From contig NW_017265146.1 in assembly GCF_001638985.1 (NCBI RefSeq), positions 434,001 through 498,000 of the forward strand: a DNA stretch of 64,000 bases, given 5' to 3'. Numbering within the stretch: the first letter of the stretch is position 1; each line of letters opens with the position of its first letter. Positions 26,906 through 39,811 of the stretch are shown here, piece by piece. The notes beneath the pieces are model-generated. The model was given only the letters and a program-made list of their open reading frames with translations. It was not told the origin of the DNA and made no database searches. The position numbers were made by a program, and so were the translations under genes. This DNA is from Phycomyces blakesleeanus NRRL 1555(-) (lineage: Eukaryota > Mucoromycota > Mucoromycetes > Mucorales > Phycomycetaceae).

Positions 26906-27208
26906 CAATGGTCCTTCGATAATTTTAATGCTCTGGCGGCCCTCCGTTTAAAAACAGGGCTAAACTTTCACAATAATTTTTGGCCTTGGATCCTTAGCGA
27001 AGAAGGATTTCAGTCAATCAAGTTATGATAATACTTAGTTGTCAGCTTTTTTTATTGTTTATAGGGGTACTTTTAACAGAGCATGCTTTAACACTCCCTT
27101 TACCTTCATCGGAAAATATATAATCTGCACTCATTAATTTCGTTTTTCGATAATTCCAAGGCACTTAGTCCCTCCCCCCTTGGCCTTGAAATTATAGAAG
27201 GACCACTA
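26906..27208. mobile_element. About 303-bp pogo/Tc1-like MITE
   Basis: Left end TA|CAATGGTCCTTCGATAATTTT and right end, read in reverse complement, TA|TAGTGGTCCTTCTATAATTTC, form imperfect inverted repeats of about 25 bp with TA on both sides. The (C)AGTGGTCCTTCGATAATTT pattern recalls pogo/Tigger-type termini. No coding sequence. Confidence 0.65.
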
Positions 27209-28146
27209 TAAAACAGCTATATTTGGTTCCCGACAGTTCACAATCTCTTCTGGTAAGTTAGATCCCTTTAATTTAAGTAGTATTAAGAGGGAAATGTGCT
27301 TAAATATTCTATAGAAGATAATATAGGAGCAGATGGCTATCAAAAATAGTATTATTTCTGGTGTTTGTTAGGTGTAAGAGACGTTTTTTATGGTTGCCAA
27401 CTTTGTAATGGGCTACAATTCCACCCTCATTTCTATCTTGTAGGTATATTCCTGATTAATTATTTTATTTTTTCCCATTTGTCTCTGCTTTGGTTATATT
27501 ATGCGCACAAAATACTGTAAAATTGGGCAAAGGGTAAGTATCAAGGACTTCAAGAGCGATGGATTTGGGTAGTCCAGCTCAAGAACAGAAAATTAGAGAA
27601 TGGCCTGAAATCAAGAGTGTGTGGGGAGGTGTAATATGCACTGGAGTGTAACTGGTAGAGGTCGTCTTTGGTGGTTCTGTTGATATTGTTTACAGTGCTG
27701 GTACGGACGGTAAAGTGGGTAGTCCTCAGCTTTTTACTCAAAGTTGTCAACTAAAGTCTCGACAAATCGTGGCTTTAATTTCTCTATTCTCGCTCAAGGA
27801 TATTTCAAAACACCCTCTTACAGCAAAACAAAGAATTACTTATTTTATTAAGATGATCAAAGATGCTGCTTCTTATTCTACTTCCTGTAGGCGCTACAAC
27901 AAATTTAGATATTAGGGTAAAACCCTCGCCTCTTTTTACTGACAGACTGCTCAGGCTCAAACCGTAAAATAGTTTCATCGTTCTACAATACCCTCACAGT
28001 ATTTAATTTTCTTTATATTGAAGATATTAACCTATAAAAAATTCAAAATACTTCATATCTGAACATAATTAGGTGATTTTATAAATAACCAAGGGGAAAA
28101 AAAATACGGGTAAAAATGACCCAGATAAATACAAAATTAATGTAAA
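27209..28146. other. Region between MITE and GH5 gene
   Basis: Short open frames exist on both strands at 27550-27915 but match nothing I recognise. AT-rich with homopolymers. It includes the 3' side of the GH5 gene. Confidence 0.45.
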
Positions 28147-30460
28147 TTAATACATTTTCTGCTTCTTTTGTATTTTTAGGCCTTCAATGCGGATCTCATA
28201 TATAGCTTCAGAGTCATTGCTAGTATCGACTGTCCAGGTAAGTATCCAATGTCGTTCCTTTACAACTGTTTTCGTAAAATATCCATGTGACATCCACACA
28301 TCAGTTCCGCTCTTATCCTCTGATAGGGGAGGGTAATAGCTACTTGGCAAATACAACTCTGTCTCATGGCTTTTCTGTTCTCCTGGTCTGGCCTTGTATC
28401 GAAAGGTACATGAGCCTCGTTCGTTAAAGGTAGGGGATACAACTTTTAAGCTGACTGGAACACCAGAAATTCTCTGTGGATAAGGACGATGGAGAGATAT
28501 TATTGACCGTGTGTTGCGCGAGCGAGACATTAGGCGAGAGTTAGACTCATCTTCACACGAGTACTCTGACTGCCACACGTTCTCGTTTACCACAGTATCT
28601 GAGCTATCTTCTCTCTCTAGTTGCAAGATACTCAAATCTTCACCATTCCAACAGTCTCCCCAGAATGAATCGTTATCTGGCATATAATGCCAAATGGCAC
28701 AGTTGAGTAGGTTACTTTCTATCGCATTCATGTTCGCATCCATAGCCTTGTTTTGATCAGAGTTTGGTGTGCTGATTGAAGAGTCGGAATGAACTTCAAA
28801 GAAGAATGAGCTAAGCCAGCCCCAGATACCACCCAAAAGTCCACTAGATTTTGAAGTTTGCTCCATATCGAAGGGAATGCCGATTTCTCCAATGACACAG
28901 GGGTAATCACCGACATTAGCTTGTCCCTCTGATTGGATTGTTTGGAGCTGGTCCACAAAACACTGTCGAATGGCTTTCTCGCCTACTCTTAATGCACGTA
29001 AAAATCTTAGAGGGCCCGTGCCATATTTTCCTCGATTAAGATTTACAACATCGACGTTGTAACTACACCATTTTTTCTTTACCAAGGTCAGACCGTCGTA
29101 CCAGTGCGGCGCATATGCTAGACGCTCTAGAGAGCGGGGTATAAGCGGCGGTGCTTCAATAACCGGAGGTTGGACAAATATAATGGCGTCAGTGTGGATA
29201 CTTCGAATAGCCTCTGTGTAATTTTGTAGAAATTCAATCCAATACTTGTGATATTGGCCTTTAGCGAAATATTCTGGCTGAATTACAGTCTCGGATTTCC
29301 TGTCCCAAATACCGTGTATGTCCCAAATACATCCAGAAGTCCATGCGGGGTCTCTTTTCCAATCAAATATAACACATGCTTCATGGAGCGCTTCTTCACT
29401 TAGCCACGCCTCTCTGCCTTCTGGATCCAGCATAATAGTACCATCTTTCCTGGGTCCATTCCAGGCAAAAACCCAGTTCTGAACCGCTGTAGGTATACCA
29501 GAAGCCAGTCGCATCCCTTCGTACGCAGTTGGCATAGGCCCCATCTTGAACGCAATATCGTCTTCACTAAGTTTCGTTATGTCGGGAATATCGATATAGC
29601 CCTGATTGGGTTCATTCATACTATCGTAACCAATTACAACCGAATCTTCCAAATCGTTATCGTGAATACGATAAGCAACTTGTTTTATCGCATTGAAATA
29701 ATGGCTCTGTAGGTAGGTTTGTATATTTACTCCATTGACAATACATAGTGGTGCATAATGTTTTCCAGCAAAAAAAAGTGTGAAGAGGGTAGCGGCTGCC
29801 AGTCTTTGGTAATTTGTATTCCAAATCATTTTTGGGAACGATTCTGGAGTCGGATAAGTATTCTGAACGATTGCAGCTGCAGTAGGTCCAAAGTTTGATG
29901 GATCCAATCCAACAAGCGGGTGGGTCCACCCGGGATGCCCAGACCCTCCGCATTGTCTAGACCACTAACGATAGAAAATTATTAAGTGTATAGTACATCA
30001 AAAAGATGCTTACAGTATCCTGATGAGGATCAATAAAGACTTTCAATTTATAGTTCTTGCATTTTTTCAACACCTCTACTACATACTCAAGATAATCTTG
30101 ATCATATATACCACTAGAAAAAAAAATAGGCAGTTGTATCATAATAATGAGTAAGTCAGCAGATAATATGAAATTAATAGCTACATACGGTCCTTGATGC
30201 TCAATAGCTTCCCAGGTCACAACAAATCGCAGAAGATTAAATCCCCATTGTGAAAGCCGATCAAGGTGTTCATCAGCTTCATTTAGTGGAAATGGTCTTC
30301 CAACGAATGTCACCTTTCGGTCATAATCGACCCAAAATCCATTACGCTCATGAGAAGGCATACCAATAGGTAGCTTTGTACCTCCACCAACATTAACTCC
30401 ACGGAAAAGAACAGTCTGCCCTGTTCCTCTATTCACAAACCATTTTCCATCCAAATCCAT
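28147..30460 (-). CDS. GH5 glucosylceramidase / steryl-glucosidase (EGCrP-like)
   Basis: Three exons, minus strand: 30189-30460 (open to 30568), 30014-30113 and 28147-29964. From the Met at 30460 the protein is 729 aa; an in-frame Met at 30568 would add 36 residues. Fungal endoglycoceramidase-related enzymes (GH5_12) cleave glucosylceramide or ergosteryl glucoside. Seen: VLFRGVNVGGGTKLPIG near the start, RFVVTWEAIEHQGP, VFIDPHQD, the acid/base Glu in YDSMNEPNQG (about E242), APHWYDG, and the nucleophile Glu in CVIGEIGIPFD (about E484). A C-terminal beta-sandwich-like region includes FTKTVVKERHW. No signal peptide in the shorter form, matching the intracellular location of EGCrP proteins. The preferred substrate cannot be told from sequence alone. 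Confidence 0.85.
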
Positions 30461-30756
30461 AGTAAAAGTAGAAAATATATTAGTAGTTTTCGAGCGGAGG
30501 GAAAGGGGGAGTAAAGTGCTTGCGTTAGATGAATTGGTGTTCAAATATGCATGACCACAAGGAGTCATGTGATTCTGTAATAGAGTAAGCTGACAGTTTA
30601 GGCAAGGTCACAGTGTACACTTAACTGAATGGACGAAGTAATTGCTTTTTTATTGTGCTTGCAAAACCATGTTAAATTCTATATTTTAGATAGATTCCCT
30701 CGCGACTTTCGTTCTCATCCACTAGCATGTCTTGACGTTATGCCATCCTGTACTTA

Positions 30757-33700
30757 TCAGATCCAATATTTGTCCACATTGAGCGCCTGAAATATACTGG
30801 GAACTACGCTCTCACACAGTCCCCTACTATTATTACCACACGAATCTGCCTTGATCCGACGCAAAGCATCATATGCGACCACGTAGCAGTATTTGGAGAA
30901 TTTACCACTTTGGATGGTCTTAATATAAGCATAGCTAGCCTTAATCTTTTGTATCATCATTCCGTGATTGATTTCGAGATCGTAGTGAAATACACTGGAT
31001 GCAAAGGTAACAGGATCTGGAAAATGATGAAATTCTTTAGCTGCATGCTCTTCCAATTCAAAGGCCGTATTGAATTGATCCTCGTCTTCGTAAAATGTTT
31101 CTGACTTTCGTCCAGGATCATGTTTTGCAGTGAACTTTTGTTGGCGGCGCAGCCAAAGCTGTTTTGCATCACAAGTGTACGTATGGATATTCTTATCGAC
31201 GCACGATTGAATGGCTTTTAAATCGGCCTGAAGCTCGGCGTCTTTATCATCAATCGCCATCGCCATAGCCTCTAACCAAGGTCTCTCCAGCGCCGAATCT
31301 TTAAGTTTGACATCTTTTTCCTGAAAAACGCTTTCCGAGTATCGGGTAAATTTTTCTACTTCAGCTAGTAAAGTTTCATGTAAGAAGTCCATGGTTGTTG
31401 TCGACGGTCTGTTCGAGACATTCGATTCTTGTACTTCCTCTACAGATGTGTGTATATCTTTCTCCCGTTGTCGAGACACCTTATCGGAAAACCACCTTGA
31501 TTGTGGAATTTTAAGAAAATCGGACCTATCTTTCTGTAGTACACTTGGCTTAATAGTCAAGCCCTGTTTTGAAGCGTCTACAAGTCGAGCACACATGTGT
31601 GCCAGGTAGTTTACGTCTTCGTTGTCAAATGATGTATCTTCTGCGAGATTTGTACGCCAATTGTCGTATTTCCCAAGTATGCCATCAGGAATAGCCACAG
31701 AGATAAAATTTTCCTGGAGCATTCTCTCTTGAAATGTGTCTTCAGTATGCTTGAAAACTACTTGAGATATTGTATTCATATTCTGTTCAAATGCAGCCTT
31801 TGCTTTTTCTGGTGTAGGTAATATAGGCGAGTTTGTGAAGGGCTTTACAAGTCGCTCATCCCAGCAACAGAATACCTATGTCAAAAAGTTTGTGTAATAA
31901 ATTAACATCATACGAATAATAATACAAAACATTATACGTACAATATCACCATCGTAATCACCGCCACTAAGTTTGCTTGCTAATGAGCGTAAACCTTTGA
32001 CTGGGAAAATAACAATATCGGTATACATACGCAACCCGGGACAATCCACAGCTGTAACTTTCTGCACATCACTTTTAAGACCACATGGGTTACGCGTTAC
32101 CAGAACATCACCCAAGACAATACTTGATTTAATGGCAGATTTCTCGTCTACACGTCTTCGAGACAGCTGGAAGAATATCTCTCCTTCTTCCAGCATTCCT
32201 GTGGGGTCTGGTACGCAAGTCAAGGTGCACGACTGTTGCACTTCAATTCTATACTTGGACATAACCATGCGCATCGTATCTCGAAATATGTTTGTAATTT
32301 TGTTGGCCAAAAAGGGGTTTGTCAAGTCAAATCCTGAGTCAATCATACGGACAGCGGAATCGTAAAGAGAAGCAGGTAGACCAGAGTAAGCATTATACCG
32401 CCAATAATTTGCTTTTCCGCTGCTTGCTGTTAGAATATCGGGCGAAAGTGTATCCTCGGTAGGAGCGTAGTCTGTAAGCCAAGTATCCGACAATGTATCT
32501 CTCCATACATCTTGCTCTACTGCCTCAACTTCCCACCGTGCATTCATAACAGCGCCAGTTTTTATTACCCAGTCGCGTAATACTTTGATATTCTTGCTCT
32601 CAAGCACAATTGTAACCAGTTTTTGAAGATATTCGTGCAGAATCTTAGTGAACGCGTCTTTAGGTACTCCTCCAGCAGAAATTGCTTGAATAAACTGGGT
32701 ATTCAGTTTCGAAGGATATATACAGATTGAGGTTTTAACAAGGTCAAAAGTAAAATGAATTGGGTCTGTTTGGTAGTCCATATCGGCCTGGGGTAAACAT
32801 GTCTTGAACTTGTTTTGAGAAGCACGGATTTTAATCCATTCTCCAGATTCAAATTCAATTTCAGGTGTTAAAATCCAAACACCTTTTGCGCCGGCAATAC
32901 GACCTTGAATAGCACATGGGAGTTCTTCAATATATTGAGAACCCATGATTTTGCGCATTGCAGCGCACGAAATTATACCGCAGCCATCTGTCATGACTGT
33001 CTCTTCTTCTCCTTCTGCTTGTGCGTGTATATCATCAATATACTTAATCATGTCGGCCTGAAAAACGACAGTGGATGTACTATTACTATACCCAAGCGAC
33101 ATTCGACTTGCAAATTTGCTTATTGTCATGGCCGCATTTTCCTTTAAAGGAATGTGCCAGTTTACGACTTGACGGATAGAAATAGGCTGGAGACCCTCGC
33201 CTTCTGTAGCGAAGAATACAAGACGATCCTCTTTGATAAATAAGAATCTGAATACTCGATTCATAAATAGTAATGGCGTCAAAAAGTAATTCAAGGAGTC
33301 CTTGATTGTTGTTGGACGCGAGTTTTTTAACAGTTTGAATTCCAAAAATCGGTCGTCACCAAATTTACGAAACAATCGGTTAGAAGCTGTTGTTTTTGGA
33401 ACTCGAAGAGTCAAGGCTGGGGTTTTCGAAGACAGAAAAACGGTACCAAAGTATCGAACACTTCTATTCTTAACATATGTCTCGGTGCAATTCCATACAA
33501 CTTCGGGGCACTGCTCGACTTTGGCGTAACTAAGAGTGTCTGGGTGCGTGAGTTTTCGGGTTTCGTACCATTTTATCATAACCGAAAAGACTTCACGTGG
33601 CTCTTTCTTGCCTACGCTAAGTATTTCTTCAATGACAGTATTGGGTATATCGCTAAATGTCAGCTTTTTAAGAAGAAGAAATCTGCCGATATCAAACTTA

Positions 33701-34303
33701 AGAATCCAAGGTAAGCTTGCTAAGACATTTGTCTCAGGGCTGCATAGAATATTACAGCCATTTATTGTTGGGATAGTGTGTGCAGAGGTAGGCGATGAAC
33801 AATATATACTTTTAGTATTGGATAGTGAAGACGTTGTTACTTCTAGTGGTTGTGGAACATGAACGGCATTAGGTTGTAAAGTAAGTGACGGTAATGTGTC
33901 ATTGACTAAAAGAAATTTTATGCATTAGAAATAGAAAGTAAACAAAGTCCAAAAATACAGTTATGAATATTCCACTGGTCTTCTATTTTGATAAATATAG
34001 AGACCATTTCTTTCTATAAGAAAAAGAAGTAATTAAAGTCAACTCACGTCTTAGACCACTAATTACACTGTCTAATCGTGAAATAAGATCCTTGATTGAT
34101 TTTTGTGTATCTTTGGGTTTCCATTGTAAAAAGTGGCGGGCAACAATGTTTAATGTGTCAGGCTTTAATGAATGTAGCTGATTCATTTTCTGAATCTCTT
34201 CTGGGAGACTCTCTAATGGCTCAGTTAAATTAGCGATACGCTCACGTTGTGAAAGGTGAGTGTATATTTGCTTTGCGCAACGCTCGACTTCGGGGGAAAG
34301 CAT
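30757..34303 (-). CDS. RNAi-type RNA-dependent RNA polymerase
   Basis: Three exons, minus strand: 34048-34303, 31942-33905 and 30757-31875, giving 1112 aa. Cellular RdRPs make double-stranded RNA from aberrant or transposon transcripts and feed Dicer. The catalytic loop SGGDYDGD (D735, D737, D739) is the DxDGD motif of the family. Upstream are DGCGIISCAAMRKIM (the family's DGCG.IS block), QGRIAGAKGVW, VLVTRNPCG, and KVTAVDCPGL; downstream FCCWDERLVKPF and YLAHMCARLVDASKQGL. The intron between exons 2 and 3 falls immediately after the catalytic motif (DYDGDI|VF). It lies tail-to-head behind the GH5 gene on the same strand. A LINE fragment starts 201 bp upstream of its ATG. The N-terminus could have further upstream exons. 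Confidence 0.93.
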
Positions 34304-34504
34304 ATGGTTAGATATGAAGGTATGCAGATGAAAGAAAAAAAGAAGGATAAAGGTTTGTAGAGTAAAAAGGTCATATTCTGAACTACTTTCGGTATTTAAA
34401 ACAAAGGTTGAATTTTACTGATAAAATAACCTTTAGTTTTAGAAGTTGTGCTTTATAAACGCAAAGCGATTTTGTCCTGTCAAATGTCTTTTGTGTTGAC
34501 AATA

Positions 34505-36031
34505 TGCTGCTAAATCTTCCAATTCTAGTAGCCTTGGCCCTGATGGATTGCCATATGAAATTATTCAAGTCATACTTGACCACCCTGAATTCTCCACTCT
34601 TGTCTCGCGTGTGTACAATGAAGCTTTGTCGGATGGTGTCTTATCCCAAAAAAGGGGTAACCTTACATCTCTTCGAAATTGACGGCCCATTAGACTTATT
34701 AACATTGATGCTAAGGTCTTCACTCGTTTTCTTAACTATTGTTTGATCCCTGCCGCTACTGCTCTTGTCACCCCCTACCAAAGTGGCTTTGTTCAAGGAC
34801 GATTTATTGCTGATAATTGAATGCTCGCCCGGATGGTCATGGCTCAGGCTCTCCGGGAAAGCTCGACTGGTCTGGGTCTTTTTCTTAATCAGGAGAAGGC
34901 GTATGACTGAGTCCACCCAGACTACTTGCGCCGAGCTCTCAATTGCTTTCGCTTTCCTCCGTCTACAATAACTTGTATCACAAAATTGCTTTTCTCTACA
35001 CATATTCAGGTCAACGTTAACGTTAATGGTTTCCTCTCTCGCCCTCTCACATAATTGCGTGGTCTCCTCCAAGTCGACCCTCTCTCTCCCATCTTGTTCA
35101 ATTTGGCTTTTGAACATTTATTGCGACGAGTTATAGGTGACCCATCCTTCCTCGGTTTTCTGTCTTCTGTCCTTGATACTGTGGCTATTCTGCATCCTAT
35201 TAAACTTCTAGCTTATGCCGACAATCTTCCGGTATTTCTCCCTGATCCTGCTCACCTTGCCCGACTCCACACGCATCTCACCGCCTATTCCGCTGCGTTC
35301 AATGCGCGTATCAACCTCCACAAAACACAAGCTTTCTCGCTCTCTGGCAGTCCTCTTCCTGACTGCTCCTCCACTCTCCGTGGTCATAACATTACCAGTT
35401 GGCATGACCGCACCTCGTCCCTACCTCTCCGTTATCTCAGCTTTCCGATGATTTACTCTAAGGCTCAGCGGAACTCGTTCTGCTCCTCTCTTCTCCAAAG
35501 AATTGAAGACAGGTCCAACTTCCACTCCTCCCGCTCTCTATCCTTTTGGGGTAAAGCCACAGTTTTAACATCTCTCATACTCTCTCAGCTTTGGAATGGT
35601 TTGCGTAGGTCTCTCTGCCTATGTGCTTCTATCAGAAGACCTGGTTCATCATGGGTGGCTTTCTTCAATGCGGTACCTTCCCTTTGGTTTTTTCAGATAC
35701 TTTTTGCCTCCCCGTCTGTAAGGTTGACTTGGTATCATCGATCCTGAGACACAACAGGACACTCTACCACTTCGCTGTCTTCAACATCTTGTCCGGTCTC
35801 CTCAGTCTCCACCTGGTTTTGTTCCGTGCTGGATGTCCGGCTTGCCTCAAGTCTCAATTCCTTCTATTTCTCCCCGCTTCTCCCTTGTATTTCCAAGTAT
35901 GAAACCTTCTGGATGGCAGGATCTTGTCTCTCCTCTGAACTTAATCGTCGCTGCCATCAACCTTCTTCGCGACTTTTATAATGGGGTAGTCAACTTGACT
36001 ACTCGTCTTGATTTGCCCCTCTCAGCTAATA
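34505..36031 (+). mobile_element. LINE fragment, copy B (inverted repeat right arm)
   Basis: The same 1,527 bp as 17631-19157, inverted. It contains the RT region with YADN and the same premature stops, so it is a copy of already dead sequence. It begins abruptly at TGCTGCTAAATC and ends at CAGCTAATA, and lacks ORF1 and endonuclease. Poly-A and target duplications are not evident. Confidence 0.9.
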
Positions 36032-36843
36032 TTATTGTCCCTGCCTTCTAAGCACGCTCTCCAAAAAAAAAGCATTGAAAAAGCTAGAAACCCTTTAAAA
36101 CAAATGCTGTGATCACTCTTTTTATTACTTTCTTTCGAGTGTCACCAGACGTCCCAAGCTTAATAGAATACTTCTTACAAACAAATAAAAAAAACCAATG
36201 GTTTTCATCTAGAAATACATTTCGCAATAGGTGAGACAATGGCCGATTTTGAGCTGTAACAAATAAATTAATATTAATAATAAATATAATGCCAAGAGAG
36301 AATATATATATTAACTATTGGGAATAGTAACAATATGCTATTGGTTCTAGGATGATATCCACAGATAGTCTGTTGCATAGTTATATTTTAATTGTAATAG
36401 TCGATCATGACTGTAAGAGACCTAAATACACACCTAAAAGATTGTTTGAATAAATGTAAATGACAACGCCACTCTCAAATACTTAATAACTATATGTGTG
36501 TGGATCAAAGTTTATACTTTAAAGTTAACACAAAAATAATGTGTGCTAGCTATACAAAGCTATTACTTATCCCTTTCTTTTTTCTTTCTTTCTTTTCTTT
36601 TCTGTAAGTATACGAGTCGGGTTATTTAAGCCCTCTAAAATCATATCTACCTTGCGCTTCCTCAGTATGGTTATCTTATATGTGTACGTGGAGGGGGTAA
36701 GGTCTTACCAATAAACAACAAACACACACACATACACACACACAAAATATGTTTTAACATGCTTATTTGTTAAAGAACTTTATATTTAACATCCCGCCAT
36801 CCTTTTATTCTTCTTCCTCTTTTCCCCTTTGTCCTTCTCCAGC
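36032..36843. other. Spacer upstream of the membrane-protein gene
   Basis: AT-rich, with TTTC repeats near 36575-36605 and a CA microsatellite at about 36720-36745. No exon recognised; probable promoter of the downstream gene in its last 200 bp. Confidence 0.5.
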
Positions 36844-39613
36844 ATGCAATGGCGTCCATTCCTTCTCCTGGTGGCGGGAATAGCCACAATTTACCTTGCT
36901 AGTTTATTACAAGACACTCCATATCCACATCCAGCAAAGATTTTGATATCAGAACAGCCGAAAACGCGATATTTGGTAGACGAAACTGTTCTTACGGTGG
37001 CAAATGGGTATATGTACCAGACATCTATTTGGTTTGAGGCATCTCTTCAAACTAGTCGAGGAATGAAACATGGCACGGGTAGAATGAAGACCGGAGTAAT
37101 TGGTAAATCTTTAAGATGCTCATCAATCTATTCTACAAGAGTAGATCTACTTTAAGAAGATCGTATTAATGGCATTTATATATATATATATATATATAAA
37201 TACATAAAGGTCATTTAAAGCAGGTTCGACGACCGCTTGGTGAACTATTAGGAAAAGAAGATGTTTTGGAGCAAGGTTTGTATATACTTATATAAGCTGA
37301 ACCTTTTTCGTTCATTCAGAGTAACTATATATATGCGTGTATGTGTGTTTAAAGGTTGGGTAGAAACATTTAAGCACCAACTGCGTGGTCCAATATCCAG
37401 TATATCGGTCGTACCTCCTAGCGAGATTGCTGATGAAGCGAATGAACTTGTATTTGCAGTATTATATCATGCTCTTGAGGATGAAGAAGCTCAGCATTTT
37501 GTGAGGGTATACTATTTACCCAAACTGACAGCTACACATATACCAACCTTTGAATACAAAGATATACTGCTACCGGGGAACACGTGGGTCAATGCATTTT
37601 CTTTAGAACATCACAGTATCTTATTTTCTCGGTAAGTAAATATAGAGTTTGTAGAGTCTATGTTTTTAATTGTGATTGTGGTGTGGATCATTAAATTCCC
37701 TTAATTTCTCGTCCTTTTGGTTGGACATACTTAGTGATCCAGACAATTACCGGTTCCGTGTTGTTTCATTTCCAGCAAATATTACGTCAAAACCACATTC
37801 TGCCGATAGCGAGATTGTTAAGTTAAGGGACAGTAAACGCGGTGATCCCTTTGGAAGTGAGTGTGTGATAATGTGAGGAAAGTTAAGGTGATGGTATGTT
37901 AATAAGATATTGTAGGATGGTATCAACCCGGACAACTTGAAAGTCACAAACTCATCTTGACAAAACTCTATTCTCCTGAGCAAGTATATACAAATATCAA
38001 AACATTTCTAAATCCGATAGTTTCTACATCTATCTTATACTGGAAAAATATATAGTCCAGAAACATATAGAGTATTTACCATGGATTTTCACCAGACAAC
38101 AAATTCGCTTTATGAAAATATTACAATTGTTGATGATCAAAAAACAATTACCCAATTATCAGAGTTGCGGGGAAGTGTTCCTGAGCACAAGTGGAATTGG
38201 AGAGATATGGCCAATTTGACAGTAAGAATGTGTTATTTTTTTTAAAGAAATAAAACGAAACTAAATAGCAAAGATTATTAATAAGAAGAAAAATGCATGG
38301 ATAGTATGATAACTATGTCGATGATACCTCGGAATATATTGGATTTGTGGAAGTAGCCAAGATTTCACAGCATGAAAGGTTAAAAACCGATTTTCCAAAG
38401 CTGTGTTTTGGTACGATATAATCAGGACTAATAATATTTATATATCTCATTCTCTCTCTCTAAAATTCTGTACTTTATAGCTCGCTCTAGTGATGCCAAG
38501 ACGGTTGTATTTCCACTCGTTGGGTCAGAGTTTTTGATCATTGACTACACTGATCGTATTGACTTGCTAGAGAAAGACAAAAAGGAACGCAAACATTTGT
38601 ATAAGAATGATGAAGGCACCTACCTTCCTGAATACTATTATTGGTCAAAAACCAAACTGAGCACAAATGTTTACGATATACAAATCACAGGATTTAGCCT
38701 CAACGATCGCGGAAATATATTGGCACTATGGACAGAACATGAAAATATTTATATTTATAAGCGTGGCGATGCTGATTTGCACGACACCTCTAAAAAGCAG
38801 GTTCTATCCATCCATGAGGAAGATACTGTACTTGAGGGTGGACCGAAAGTAGTCAGTCAGGATGGGATTTCTACATCAGGTACAAAAGAATCGTCTGATA
38901 GGTTTTTGGATGAATGGTCCCTACGAATGGTTATTACCCCAAATGAAAGGGCTCGTGGATACTCGGTAAGGTGGAACAATATTAAATCGATTTAATGTTG
39001 CCTTTATTTATTTTTCTTTTTTTATTAATCTTCCCTCTTTCTAATACCGGATTCTTATATTATCATTTTTATTTTATTTTATTTTTCAAAAAAAAAAGAT
39101 AAGCACAGTTGGATTTATAAACAATACAAACAGTGATAACGGAGCTACCGGAAACTACATATGTAAATTTATAAGCACTAAATCCCCTGGTGGTGTGGTC
39201 TAATATTATTTGCTATGTAGTTGTTGGTCTTAACAACGGTATGGTCAACTCTTACTCTGTTGACGAAGCAGAAGAAAGGAAGGAAGTAAACTTTGTGACA
39301 TTTGTTACTGATCGTTGGGATATGTTGATTGGTAAGTGGTCTTTACGTGTTCTATGCGAAAATCAGGGCTTACTAACTGTATAATACTCGCAGCTATGTC
39401 TATGATTGTATCTGTATTTGTTTTCAACGAATGCAATCACTTTGGATCTTAATCTTAATTTCGTATTTACTCCCAGTCTTTATTTATTTACTTATTTACT
39501 TATTGTATACATATACGCAGCTTGCTGTCCATTTTACGCCCATTTTTGGCGTTCTATATGGAGTTTACGGAGTTAGAAAACCTAAGAAAAAGGGGAAATC
39601 CGTAACAATGTAA
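36844..39613 (+). CDS. Membrane-anchored protein of unknown function (12 exons)
   Basis: Exons: 36844-37095, 37221-37275, 37355-37631, 37735-37856, 37916-37979, 38056-38221, 38305-38410, 38481-38965, 39099-39162, 39221-39331, 39394-39407 and 39521-39613, giving 602 aa. I do not recognise the family. Residues about 5-21 are hydrophobic (FLLLVAGIATIYLASLL), a signal anchor. The C-terminus has a second hydrophobic segment (about 562-585, AMSMILAVHFTPIFGVLYGV) followed by a basic tail RKPKKKGK. Between them lie alternating beta-rich stretches such as FVRVYYLPKL, TYRVFTMDF and YDIQITGFSLNDRGNILALW, which read like blades of a beta-propeller. A large lumenal or extracellular domain between two membrane helices is inference. 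Intron 5 must be GC-AG (donor GA|GCAAGT at 37980), and exon 11 is only 14 nt. Confidence 0.7.
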
Positions 39614-39811
39614 ACAATGATTTTGTAACAATTTTGTATGCGGAGTTTGTTACAATTTTAAGCAGTGAAAGTTTGTAAGAATTTTACTAGTAAAAATGTA
39701 AACACTTTAACCACGTGACGCTTTTGATTCTTCTTTATAGCTTACTAAGCATATTATACTTTCTTCTTACTCTTACTTTTACTCTTATATTATATTATTA
39801 TAAAGTACAAA

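Noticed and set aside
27550..27915. Two overlapping short frames on opposite strands
   Set aside because: No recognisable motif, splice context or repeat; not supported as genes.
34490..36045. Possible target-site duplication around LINE copy B (GACAATA left, TATTGTC right)
   Set aside because: The two are inverted, not direct, so they do not form a normal target duplication; a 7-bp match may be chance.
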